Shown piece by piece: positions 1-6,586 of a DNA stretch of 9,151 nt (within the stretch, counting starts at the first letter, position 1; each line of letters begins with the position of its first letter). The translations under genes were made by a program, and so were the position numbers. The notes under the pieces were generated by a model. The model searched no databases and had not been told where the DNA came from. It saw nothing but the letters and a program-made list of their open reading frames with translations. The DNA lies in the NCBI GenBank assembly GCA_045106435.1, contig JBGCEN010000271.1, forward strand, positions 1-9,151, written 5' to 3'. Source of the DNA: JBCCIM01 sp045106435 (GTDB lineage: Bacteria; Bacteroidota; Rhodothermia; Rhodothermales; JAHQVL01).

Positions 1-172
1 TATCCACGCACAACGAGGACAAGCAGATACTTCGGAATTTGTGTGATGGTTTTGATCACGGACAGCACGAAAGATGGGACACGCTGTTTTTATGGAAGAG
101 TGATAGGGTTGTTTCTGGCGTTCTGTTACTACCCACCTCTCCGTTGCAAAATAAGGGATGACCAAGGTCGGC
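1..172. other. Left-edge sequence, possible 3' end of an unidentified plus-strand gene
   Basis: Several frames stay open across this short stretch, so coding cannot be proved. The most protein-like is the plus-strand frame from base 3 to a TGA at 159-161. It gives about 52 residues rich in D, E, N, H and W (including LCDGFDHGQHERWDTLFLW) and has no start inside the window. A minus-strand frame is also open to the edge, but its composition is less convincing. If the plus frame is real, its gene would converge on the minus-strand DsbA-like gene, with the repeats and terminator at 173-285 between them. I do not recognise the product. Confidence 0.25.
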
Positions 173-212
173 CTTTTAACTTTTAGCTTTTAACTTTTAA
201 CTTTTGACTTTG
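173..212. repeat. Heptanucleotide tandem repeat, unit CTTTTAA
   Basis: Five full heptamers plus a partial one follow one another: CTTTTAA, CTTTTAG, CTTTTAA, CTTTTAA, CTTTTGA, then CTTTG. The last copies are degenerate. The tract lies outside genes, between the left-edge sequence and the terminator of the DsbA-like gene. It runs directly into a different tandem repeat. Short repeats of this kind typically vary in copy number by replication slippage. Confidence 0.85.
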
Positions 213-240
213 CAAGAATGCAAGAATGCAAGAATGCAAC
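212..240. repeat. Octanucleotide tandem repeat, unit GCAAGAAT
   Basis: Three exact copies of GCAAGAAT (212-219, 220-227, 228-235) are followed by a partial GCAAC. The array abuts the heptamer tract on its left and the A-tract of the terminator on its right, so two different short tandem repeats and a terminator are packed into about 115 bp. Confidence 0.88.
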
Positions 241-285
241 AAAAAAACCCGCCAGTCTTCTTCATATTCGAAGAAGGCTGGCGGG
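238..285 (-). terminator. Intrinsic terminator of the DsbA-like gene
   Basis: Arms at 248-263 (CCCGCCAGTCTTCTTC) and 270-285 (GAAGAAGGCTGGCGGG) pair over 16 positions with one G-T wobble and enclose a 6-nt loop. Read on the minus strand, the GC-rich stem is followed at once by seven T residues (the A-tract 241-247). This is the classic Rho-independent layout. It lies about 75 bp past the stop codon at 361 and ends the minus-strand transcript. Confidence 0.93.
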
Positions 286-310
286 CCATAACGTAAATCG
301 GTTCTGCAAT

Positions 311-324
311 CTACATTCTACATT
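311..324. repeat. CTACATT heptamer, two copies
   Basis: CTACATT occurs twice in tandem (311-317 and 318-324). The same words (CTACATTCT, TTACATTCT) build the arms of the long inverted repeat at 1402-1487, so related short repeats flank both ends of the DsbA-like gene. Confidence 0.6.
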
Positions 325-334
325 TTAAATTGGA

Positions 335-357
335 GATTTTGTCAACAAGACAAAATC
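335..357 (-). other. Perfect hairpin directly after the DsbA-like stop codon
   Basis: GATTTTGTC (335-343) and GACAAAATC (349-357) form a perfect 9-bp stem with a 5-nt loop. The stem begins only three bases beyond the TAG stop (361-363, minus strand). It is AT-rich and has no T-tract of its own, so it is more likely a 3'-end stabiliser or a processing structure than the main terminator, which is the stronger hairpin 50 bp further on. Confidence 0.55.
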
Positions 358-360
358 GAC

Positions 361-1299
361 CTAGTCTTCCATCGCATCTTCAATAGCTGCTTCAAAAGCC
401 TCCAGGGGCTGTGCGCCATTGATAATGATACCATTGACGAAGAAGATAGGCGTGGAGTTCACCCCGTGCTTCATCCCAAGTTGAAGCGAAGTATCCACAA
501 GGCCAGAAGCTGCTTTATAGGTCTCTGAAGAAGGGTCTGTGGCACATGTTGTCCATGTCCCCATCTCAACATCAGTGCCGGCTAAATAGCCTTTGCTTCG
601 CTCAATTACATTATCAACACTAAGCTCTCCCTGGTCTTCAAAGTACTTGTCATGAAGTAACCAGAAAGCATCGCTGGATTGGTTGGAAGCACAAATAGAA
701 GCTATAGAAGCGGGACGGGCCCATGGATGGATGCTCTCGAGAGGAAACTGAACATACACCAACTTGACCTTATCACCGTGCTTGTCGATGAGTTTATGCA
801 TGGTATCTGTTGCACGTGCGCAATACGGGCATTGGAAATCAGAGAATTCTACAATGGTTACCGGCGCATCAGCAGATCCTCGAAAGGGTAAATCGGCGAT
901 AGCAAGTTTCATCTCTTCATTTACCACCTTGGCTTTTTCTTTCTCTTCTTCCTTTCGCGCATTCATCTCAACAGCAAGATCCGCTTCTGTCTTGCTTACA
1001 TCAAAAGGACCGCCGGCTAACAAATATAGTTTTGTATCATCCGCATTGGTTATAAAGGGCTGCTGTTGCTGGCCGTCAACCACAAACCGGCCCAACTGCA
1101 TGCCCGTTGCATCCATGTCCTCAAAATCACCAATTTCAACCTGATGTGTTTCTAACTGAGGGAATAGGAAAAGAAGATTTGCCTTGATTCGATTTTTACG
1201 GGCTTCAGTATCATCAACTTGAGCACAAGCGGATGCAATCGTAAAAAAGGATATAAGAAAGGCAATGCCTAACGTATTAATAGAGATTTTCTTAGTCAT
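361..1299 (-). CDS. Exported DsbA-family thiol:disulfide oxidoreductase
   Basis: The 312-residue protein has an N-terminal signal sequence (MTKKISINTLGIAFLISFFT, cleavage near IASACAQ) and a poorly conserved region to about residue 140 that includes a charged, probably helical stretch (about 105-130). A DsbA-like thioredoxin fold then begins at about 144. The active site is C157-P-Y-C160 in FSDFQCPYC, and the cis-proline motif is T283-P284 in STPIFFVNG. C203 and C252 may form a second disulfide. It should oxidise or isomerise disulfides of exported proteins in the periplasm. Cys25 lies in a weak lipobox-like context, so anchoring as a lipoprotein is possible. The frame stays open to a GTG at 1386, but starting there would bury the signal sequence behind 29 poorly organised residues, so the ATG at 1299 is preferred. 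No clear Shine-Dalgarno site precedes it. It lies in the same direction as, and downstream of, the large secreted protein, but the long inverted repeat between them may separate the two transcripts. Its substrate is unknown. Confidence 0.9.
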   Translation of the reverse strand: MTKKISINTLGIAFLISFFTIASACAQVDDTEARKNRIKANLLFLFPQLETHQVEIGDFEDMDATGMQLGRFVVDGQQQQPFITNADDTKLYLLAGGPFDVSKTEADLAVEMNARKEEEKEKAKVVNEEMKLAIADLPFRGSADAPVTIVEFSDFQCPYCARATDTMHKLIDKHGDKVKLVYVQFPLESIHPWARPASIASICASNQSSDAFWLLHDKYFEDQGELSVDNVIERSKGYLAGTDVEMGTWTTCATDPSSETYKAASGLVDTSLQLGMKHGVNSTPIFFVNGIIINGAQPLEAFEAAIEDAMED

Positions 1300-1401
1300 G
1301 GAAAGATGGATGTGGGAGCCCGTGAAAGGCCAGAATTTGAGTAAAACAGGGATAACTACTCGTATACACCATATTCGGTTCGCCACAGGCTCAGGGAAAC
1401 C

Positions 1402-1487
1402 GCAGAACAGTAGAATGTAAAACAGCAGAATGTAGAAGGGTTTATCATTCCTTCTACATTCTGCTGTTTTACATTCTGCGGTTCTGC
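1402..1487. repeat. Long inverted repeat, 38-nt arms with a 10-nt loop
   Basis: The arms 1402-1439 and 1450-1487 are complementary at 36 of 38 positions; the inner 28 positions (1412-1439 with 1450-1477) pair perfectly. The loop is 1440-1449. Each arm itself contains two diverged copies of a 15-nt unit (ACAGTAGAATGTAAA and ACAGCAGAATGTAGA). The element fills most of the gap between the large secreted protein and the DsbA-like gene. Minus-strand RNA would form a very stable hairpin. No T-tract follows on that strand, so it is not a standard intrinsic terminator. A REP/MITE-like genomic repeat or an RNA stability element are the alternatives. Confidence 0.9.
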
Positions 1488-1502
1488 CGTTCTTTCCGGC
1501 TT

Positions 1503-4500
1503 TTATTTAACCAACACCACTTTGCCTACTTTCGAGTAGCCCTGGGCTTCGAAGCGGATCATGTACACGCCGGCTGCCAGTGGCCGCCCGCCGTCATCGC
1601 TGCCATCCCAAACGCTCTGCCAGTAACCAGCCGGCATCTGATTGCTCTGCATCAGCACGCGCACGCGCTGTCCGGTGATCGAATAGATCTCGATCGACAC
1701 TTCACGCGCTTCTGCAAGCTGATAGGCAATGGACGTGCTTTGCGTAAACGGATTCGGATAGATGGCCGTGAGCGCAAACTCATCGGGCACCGCATTCACT
1801 GCAACCAGTTCATCGCGGCCACGTGCGCCCTGCGTTATCGCTGCTGCAATCTCGATCGTTGTGCCTGCTACGCCAAACTCTCCCCCATTGGGCGAGCCGC
1901 CCCACATCTCGGCCGTAACCACAAGGTCACCGCTTACGTAGCCGGCGGCAATGCCTTCGACGACCGTATTCAGTCCCTGCATATGCGTTACAACGTCTGC
2001 GCCAAAGTCTACCTCAGCCACCAGCTGATCTGTTGAACGCGGGGTGAACGGCACGAGCACCCGCTTGTTACGATCCACTTTCCACTCGCCTTCGTAGACC
2101 ACTGAGATCAAATGATCTGCATTGCCCCCACTTGGCGGGTTGTCTGCAAAGCGGGTGTGTACGCTTTCTTCGGAGTACATGATGTAGCCCATGCCTGTGC
2201 GATCATCGTGGGCTGCGATACCCAGATTCAGATCACCAAGGGCCAGCGATACCGTTGAACCCGGATCTCCACCGTCAATTGTCCACGTGAAGGTTTCGCT
2301 GTCGCTACCGCCATTGCCATCTGTGGCCGTCACGGTCACTGTGTAGGTGCCGGCGCTTGCTGGCGTGCCTGAGATCTCGCTGCCTGCGATATCAAGGCCG
2401 GAAGGCAATCCGCCAGCTGCAAAGCTTACCTGATCACCATCGCTGTCACTTGCGCTTACGCTCAGGCTCACGGCTTCATCGATGCTGCTCATCTGGTTGC
2501 CAATTGCTGCAAGTACGGGCGCGCTGTTGCCTGATCCGCCCAGCACCACAACCTCGGTACCGGCCAGGCCAAACTCTCCCCCATTGGGTGATCCTGCCCA
2601 CATTTCAGGCGTGACCACCAGGTCACCGCTTTCGTAGCCTGCATTGATTCCTTCAACAACTGTGCTGGTACCATTAAGGTGTGTTACCGTATCTGCGCCG
2701 AAGTCAATTTCTACCAACAGACGGTCGCTTGCCTGCGGCGTGAAGGCCACAAGCGTGTTCTTGTTGCGGTCCACTTTCCACTGCCCGTCGTAGACAACAG
2801 CGATCAGGTGATCGGCGTTGCCACCACTTGGCGGCGTAGAAGCAAAGCGGGTGTGTACGCTTTCTTCGGAGTACATCACATAGCCCGGACCGGTGCGGCT
2901 ATCGTGGGCTGCGATACCCAAATTCAGATCGCCAAGGGCCAGTGTAGAGGGTTCAACAGGCGGCTCGTCGCCTTCAAACCGAATAGCGCCGGCTTCATGA
3001 AATACGAGATACCCGACAACTTCTGTTGTATGCCCAACTTCATCGTTTGCCGACGCCTCTTCTTCAACCATCACACTCACACTACTCTCCGCAAGGTTTT
3101 GACTCCTCAAGGTTGAAGTATCTCCGCCATCCGTTGTCTGCATCGCAGCAAAAAACATGGGTTCAGGTGAATATGATTGATTAAAGTTAATCGCGTGGAA
3201 AAACTCTTCAACCTCATCTCCGGTAATGCCGGCTTCATTAGCCATTTCTTCAGGCGACGCGCCTGTTTCTACAGCAATCCAGTACAGCGTTTCAGCTGCA
3301 TGATCAGCGTCACCACCTTCCTCCTCTTCTAACTGCACCTCAAACCCGGCACCATCAACATTGCGTTGACGTGTTGTTGTGGCCGAAGCTTCATTTGTGC
3401 TTCCCGTTTGGCTAAACACTGCAGGCACTGTATCAAATGACGCTGAGAAGTTGATGTTTTGCCAATTATTGGTAGCATCAATTTGCCCTCCTTGCATCAT
3501 ACGCCCGTCCTGCAATGTATGCGTCCCGGCCTCCATCACAAGATAGCTCACCGTCTCTGCTCCGTGTACATCATCCAAATAGTCCCATTCATCTAGCTGA
3601 AATTCAAAGCTATCTGTGGTCACATTCTTAACCCGTACCGTCATCGGACTGTCATCGTTATAAGATGGAGGCCCCATGATAACAACAGGTGCTACGTACG
3701 TTTTTGACAATGCAACAGTATGCCATTGCAATGATGAAGTTTGCTCAACAGTAATTGACCCTACTTCTCCTTGAGCAACAACCGGAATAGACACCGTCCA
3801 GGAAAAAGCTATATCTACACTGGATGAGCCATCGCCAACTGTCACAACAACACTGTAGTCGCCGGCGCTCCCTTCAGCAAGGGTACCCGAAATCAGCCCA
3901 GTTCCATCAATGGAAAGTCCCTGTGGCAATCCGCTCGCGTCAAAAGACAGAGATTGGCCAGCAGGACTTGTGGCATCAATCTGCACACTTACATCATCAC
4001 CCACAAAGTGAACCTGCGCTCCGGGATTGTTCACCAGCAAAGATTCTGAAACAGCACAAACATTCAAGCTCCAGCTATCCAGTTGCCCGCTGTCTGCGTC
4101 TGCATTATCTGTGATGGCCAACTGCCAGGTACCTGTAGCAATTTCTCCTTCAAAAGAAGAAAGAAGATTGTCAGGTTTATAGGTGTCTCCACCAACAGGC
4201 GGGCATGGCCGATAGGCAGAAGCCTCATCATCTAAAGACAAATCAAAGTCATTATCTGAGCCGCACTCCCGCTCCATGATTTCAATGGTTGTACCTGCCG
4301 GACTCGTTAGCTTAAAATCAAGGTCTCCTATATAGGTATGAGTACCCGCCAAGTTGAGTACGTCTATGTCCAGTATCTCATCAAGATCAGTAACTTCGAT
4401 CTCAGATACAGTGACATCTCCTTCATTCGGACCAATGGACTTAAACACATCGGAACTGGCAATGACCTGACATTCCATCGCCGGCGTTACATCCCAACTA

Positions 4501-5621
4501 AAGGTGACCTGCTCGGTCTCTCCATTGGCTTCTGCAGTCACGGTAACGATAAAAGTCCCAATTTCCGAAACAATGCCTGAAATAACGCCCGTGATTTCAT
4601 TAATAGACAAACCTGAAGGCAGTCCTGCTGCAGAGTACGAAGCATCACCCATACCTACAGATAAATCGATTGAATCACCAAGCCCGCTAACCTGATTCCC
4701 AGGGCTAATAACGAGTAATGTTGGATTTACAAATAACCGCAATCCAGTTGAGTGCCACAGTTCAGCCCCTTCAGCCCATCCGTGGGGCAGAAATCCGCTG
4801 TACCATAAAATCAGATCTTCGCCATCTATATTTTCTGCATCGTTAAAAGGGACTTCAGCCAAAGCACCATAAATCCATCCTTCGTCTTCATCGCCATGAT
4901 ATCGCCGGCCAAATACATTGTTGTTGACAAATTCAGTTTCAGGGATAATTTCACCCGGCACATTACCAACACCATCATCAAATAAAAGAAATACAGCATC
5001 ACCGGTAAGCTCATCTCTCACTTGCCAGCCGTGATTGACAGCCGCTGTTGCTGACTGGTCAAATTCAGATGACATGACCTCCCAGCCACCTGCAGTTTCC
5101 TGCATAATTTGATCATTTTCTGGGCCCGCGATATCAAAATCCAGTCGCCAATAAGGCAAATGTTCATGATCCACGCTACACTGCAAGCCACGCGCAAAGG
5201 TATGCGCATCGATTACACCGTTTTCACTGAGGTACCAAACCTGATACAGGTCATAGTTACCTATAAAGTCTTCGATCCCCACCTCGAACCATTTTACCCC
5301 ATCAATTTCTATCTCACGGGTGACAACCTCTGCATTGTCGGCCCAACTGACGGGCTCCAGGTCACCTCCCAATCGATCAGCGTAAGGCCCGCAAGCATCT
5401 CCCTCATAGAAAACACGCATAACAGGGAAACTTGCTTTCTCAAGAATCTTGGTCCCGTTTAACGTGACTTCCTCGAGAGAAACCCCATCATAAAAATCTG
5501 TAACATCGTAGTCAAAACTCCAGCCATTCCAGTCGATATGACCTGAACGCTGGGCATGAACATCCAGCGTTATTCCCGCAAAAAGCAGGAAGACGATCAT
5601 TGTAGCCATTCTATTCTGCAT
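1503..5621 (-). CDS. Secreted T9SS multidomain protein with copper-amine-oxidase-like domain
   Basis: Residues are numbered from a GTG at 5624, one codon before the preferred ATG. Order: signal peptide 1-25 (VHAQ); compact copper amine oxidase (CuAO)-like domain about 27-302; Ig-like (He_PIG type) about 303-380; P/Homo B domain about 384-525 (GTWQLAITDNADADSGQLDSW); Ig-like about 530-612; three H-type-lectin-like repeats about 619-880; unknown module copies 895-1028 and 1127-1260 around another Ig-like domain (1034-1117); T9SS sorting domain about 1285-1373 (YPNPF, GQRV, LAAGVYMIRF, ending KVVLVK). In the first domain, N123-Y124-D125 fits the topaquinone site, H153-E-H155 before RLDFDIAG fits two copper ligands, H281 the third, and D83 may be the catalytic base. 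It is predicted to be exported through Sec and then T9SS to the surface or medium. If active it would oxidise primary amines to aldehydes, H2O2 and ammonia; a non-catalytic role is possible because the domain is far shorter than usual. It is coupled to the upstream gene. Confidence 0.85.
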   Translation of the reverse strand: MQNRMATMIVFLLFAGITLDVHAQRSGHIDWNGWSFDYDVTDFYDGVSLEEVTLNGTKILEKASFPVMRVFYEGDACGPYADRLGGDLEPVSWADNAEVVTREIEIDGVKWFEVGIEDFIGNYDLYQVWYLSENGVIDAHTFARGLQCSVDHEHLPYWRLDFDIAGPENDQIMQETAGGWEVMSSEFDQSATAAVNHGWQVRDELTGDAVFLLFDDGVGNVPGEIIPETEFVNNNVFGRRYHGDEDEGWIYGALAEVPFNDAENIDGEDLILWYSGFLPHGWAEGAELWHSTGLRLFVNPTLLVISPGNQVSGLGDSIDLSVGMGDASYSAAGLPSGLSINEITGVISGIVSEIGTFIVTVTAEANGETEQVTFSWDVTPAMECQVIASSDVFKSIGPNEGDVTVSEIEVTDLDEILDIDVLNLAGTHTYIGDLDFKLTSPAGTTIEIMERECGSDNDFDLSLDDEASAYRPCPPVGGDTYKPDNLLSSFEGEIATGTWQLAITDNADADSGQLDSWSLNVCAVSESLLVNNPGAQVHFVGDDVSVQIDATSPAGQSLSFDASGLPQGLSIDGTGLISGTLAEGSAGDYSVVVTVGDGSSSVDIAFSWTVSIPVVAQGEVGSITVEQTSSLQWHTVALSKTYVAPVVIMGPPSYNDDSPMTVRVKNVTTDSFEFQLDEWDYLDDVHGAETVSYLVMEAGTHTLQDGRMMQGGQIDATNNWQNINFSASFDTVPAVFSQTGSTNEASATTTRQRNVDGAGFEVQLEEEEGGDADHAAETLYWIAVETGASPEEMANEAGITGDEVEEFFHAINFNQSYSPEPMFFAAMQTTDGGDTSTLRSQNLAESSVSVMVEEEASANDEVGHTTEVVGYLVFHEAGAIRFEGDEPPVEPSTLALGDLNLGIAAHDSRTGPGYVMYSEESVHTRFASTPPSGGNADHLIAVVYDGQWKVDRNKNTLVAFTPQASDRLLVEIDFGADTVTHLNGTSTVVEGINAGYESGDLVVTPEMWAGSPNGGEFGLAGTEVVVLGGSGNSAPVLAAIGNQMSSIDEAVSLSVSASDSDGDQVSFAAGGLPSGLDIAGSEISGTPASAGTYTVTVTATDGNGGSDSETFTWTIDGGDPGSTVSLALGDLNLGIAAHDDRTGMGYIMYSEESVHTRFADNPPSGGNADHLISVVYEGEWKVDRNKRVLVPFTPRSTDQLVAEVDFGADVVTHMQGLNTVVEGIAAGYVSGDLVVTAEMWGGSPNGGEFGVAGTTIEIAAAITQGARGRDELVAVNAVPDEFALTAIYPNPFTQSTSIAYQLAEAREVSIEIYSITGQRVRVLMQSNQMPAGYWQSVWDGSDDGGRPLAAGVYMIRFEAQGYSKVGKVVLVK
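1845..2246 (-). repeat. Duplicated 134-residue module, copy 2
   Basis: This encodes residues 1127-1260 of the large secreted protein and aligns without gaps to copy 1 at a fixed offset of 232 residues, with roughly three-quarters identity. Shared blocks include LALGDLNLGIAAHD, YSEESVHTRFA, PPSGGNADHLI, WKVDRNK and GSPNGGEFG. I do not recognise the fold; the glycine and beta-strand pattern suggests a beta-sandwich. It sits just before the T9SS sorting domain. Confidence 0.9.
2541..2942 (-). repeat. Duplicated 134-residue module, copy 1
   Basis: This encodes residues 895-1028 of the large secreted protein and is the partner of the copy at 1845-2246. The two copies are separated by an Ig-like domain of about 85 residues. 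Together with that domain and the sorting domain they form a GC-rich 3' third of the gene, distinct from the AT-richer portion upstream. Confidence 0.9.
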
Positions 5622-5624
5622 CAC

Positions 5625-6335
5625 TTATTCCTCCCAGCTCTTGGTTACAATGCCATTAGTAAGATCGACATAAGCAACATACTCAGGCCGGCCTTCTACA
5701 CTCCTGTGAAAGGTGACGTAGGCAACACGGGTGTCAAAAAAAGCATCTCCCGTTGGTTCGTACGCCAAAATTGAAAAGCCTCTCATATTTTCCACACGCC
5801 CACCGTCTGCATCTGCCCAATGCAACCGCGCAATGTCCACCGCTTCACGGGCTTCTGCACTTGTAAGGGGTGGTTGATAAGCGCCTGGAGCAATGGTGTT
5901 TGTACTTAGCAGCGTTTCGCCGGAAATCAGCCCTTCAACTGTTTGGTTCAACGCGTGACTAAAGAAGATCACTTTGCTTCGAAGATCTGCAGGATTGTCT
6001 TTGGTTGCCAATGGAACGATTCCAATAAATGTATATCGATCACCCAACAACGCTCGCATTTCATTGCTCTGCTCTGTGATTGCGCGCATGCGATCTCTAC
6101 GGGTTCGCTCAGCAGCGTCTTCTGAAGAGTGAAAATAGGTAACGCGCTCTATGTCTTTGTGCTGTGGAGGGAAGTCTTCTTGTGATGATACAAATCGACC
6201 ATTTGCTCGGAGTTGTCCGTGAAAGTGTCTTTTTTTCTCTTCTTGTGCTAATGATTCAGGAACGAGCAAAAAGAGCAATACAACCACGCACCAGAACATC
6301 CGGCAATGAGATTGCCATCTGGTAGAAAAAGGCAT
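5625..6335 (-). CDS. Exported protein resembling copper amine oxidase N2/N3 domains
   Basis: The 236-residue protein starts MPFSTR, has a signal sequence (FWCVVVLLFLLVPESLAQ, cleavage near residue 31), a charged linker (about 32-95), and then two segments that look like the small alpha/beta domains preceding the catalytic domain of copper amine oxidases. Residues 100-150 (RSKVIFFSHALNQTVEGLIS) fit the end of N2. Residues 152-236 fit N3: QPPLTSAEAREAV, an AYEP motif at 191-194, then AYVDLTNGIVTKSW. It ends one base before the GTG and four before the ATG of the catalytic-domain gene, so the two are translationally coupled. The ATG at 6335 has a weak AGG nine bases upstream; a TTG at 6344 is an alternative start. 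It probably works as the partner or chaperone-like half of the downstream enzyme. I cannot exclude an unrelated cystatin-like or PepSY-like fold. Confidence 0.6.
   Translation of the reverse strand: MPFSTRWQSHCRMFWCVVVLLFLLVPESLAQEEKKRHFHGQLRANGRFVSSQEDFPPQHKDIERVTYFHSSEDAAERTRRDRMRAITEQSNEMRALLGDRYTFIGIVPLATKDNPADLRSKVIFFSHALNQTVEGLISGETLLSTNTIAPGAYQPPLTSAEAREAVDIARLHWADADGGRVENMRGFSILAYEPTGDAFFDTRVAYVTFHRSVEGRPEYVAYVDLTNGIVTKSWEE
5630..5635 (-). promoter_or_regulatory. Shine-Dalgarno site inside the end of the N2/N3-like gene
   Basis: On the minus strand GGGAGG lies within the last codons of the upstream gene (W-E-E-stop). The core GGAGG is 5 nt before the GTG at 5624 and 8 nt before the ATG at 5621. 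This is the strongest ribosome binding site in the window; the other genes have weak or no such site. It supports re-initiation on the large gene right after the upstream stop. I favour the ATG, but the GTG cannot be excluded. Confidence 0.7.
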
Positions 6336-6344
6336 ATAAATCAA

Positions 6345-6586
6345 CCTAAAAGTATTACGATAAAAACGGGGACCTGTGGGGAGATGGGTGCGCTTAATAT
6401 ATGCTAGACAGCAAAATCCGAAAACTCAGATTTGGTGCGTATGCGCTCCCCAAAGGATTAGCTTAATCGCGCTTTTGGTTATGGATATGATTCCTTTTAG
6501 TCCCTGATTCTGAAGTTAAATCAACCAAAACAATCTTAAGGTCGTTTTGAATCGTCAAAACTGATGCTTTTTGCTGCGATCGGCTC
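6345..6586. other. Intergenic region upstream of the split amine-oxidase pair
   Basis: About 240 bp with no convincing gene. It must hold the promoter of the minus-strand pair, but no clear -33/-7 or -35/-10 set stands out. Two small hairpins are visible: GTTTTGA/TCAAAAC with a 4-nt loop (6544-6561), about 26 nt past the thioesterase stop and without a T-tract; and an imperfect one at 6450-6478 built on GATTA-GCT-TAATC with outer CCAAA/TTTGG. Confidence 0.5.

Noticed and set aside
173..240. CRISPR array
   Set aside because: The units are 7 and 8 nt with no spacers, so these are simple tandem repeats.
679..1144. Plus-strand open frames opposite the DsbA-like gene
   Set aside because: They are antisense to a gene with clear CPYC and cis-Pro motifs and encode low-quality, serine-rich protein with no recognisable features.
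1300..1386. Longer N terminus for the DsbA-like protein from a GTG at 1386
   Set aside because: It would put 29 irregular residues in front of a clear signal sequence that begins at the ATG at 1299.
1402..1487. Standard Rho-independent terminator of the large gene
   Set aside because: The stem is long but AT-rich and has no T-tract on the minus strand.
1740..5462. Several plus- and minus-strand frames of 60-145 codons inside the large gene
   Set aside because: All overlap a 1370-codon frame with continuous recognisable domains; their sequences look like out-of-frame translations and arise from the GC-rich repeats.
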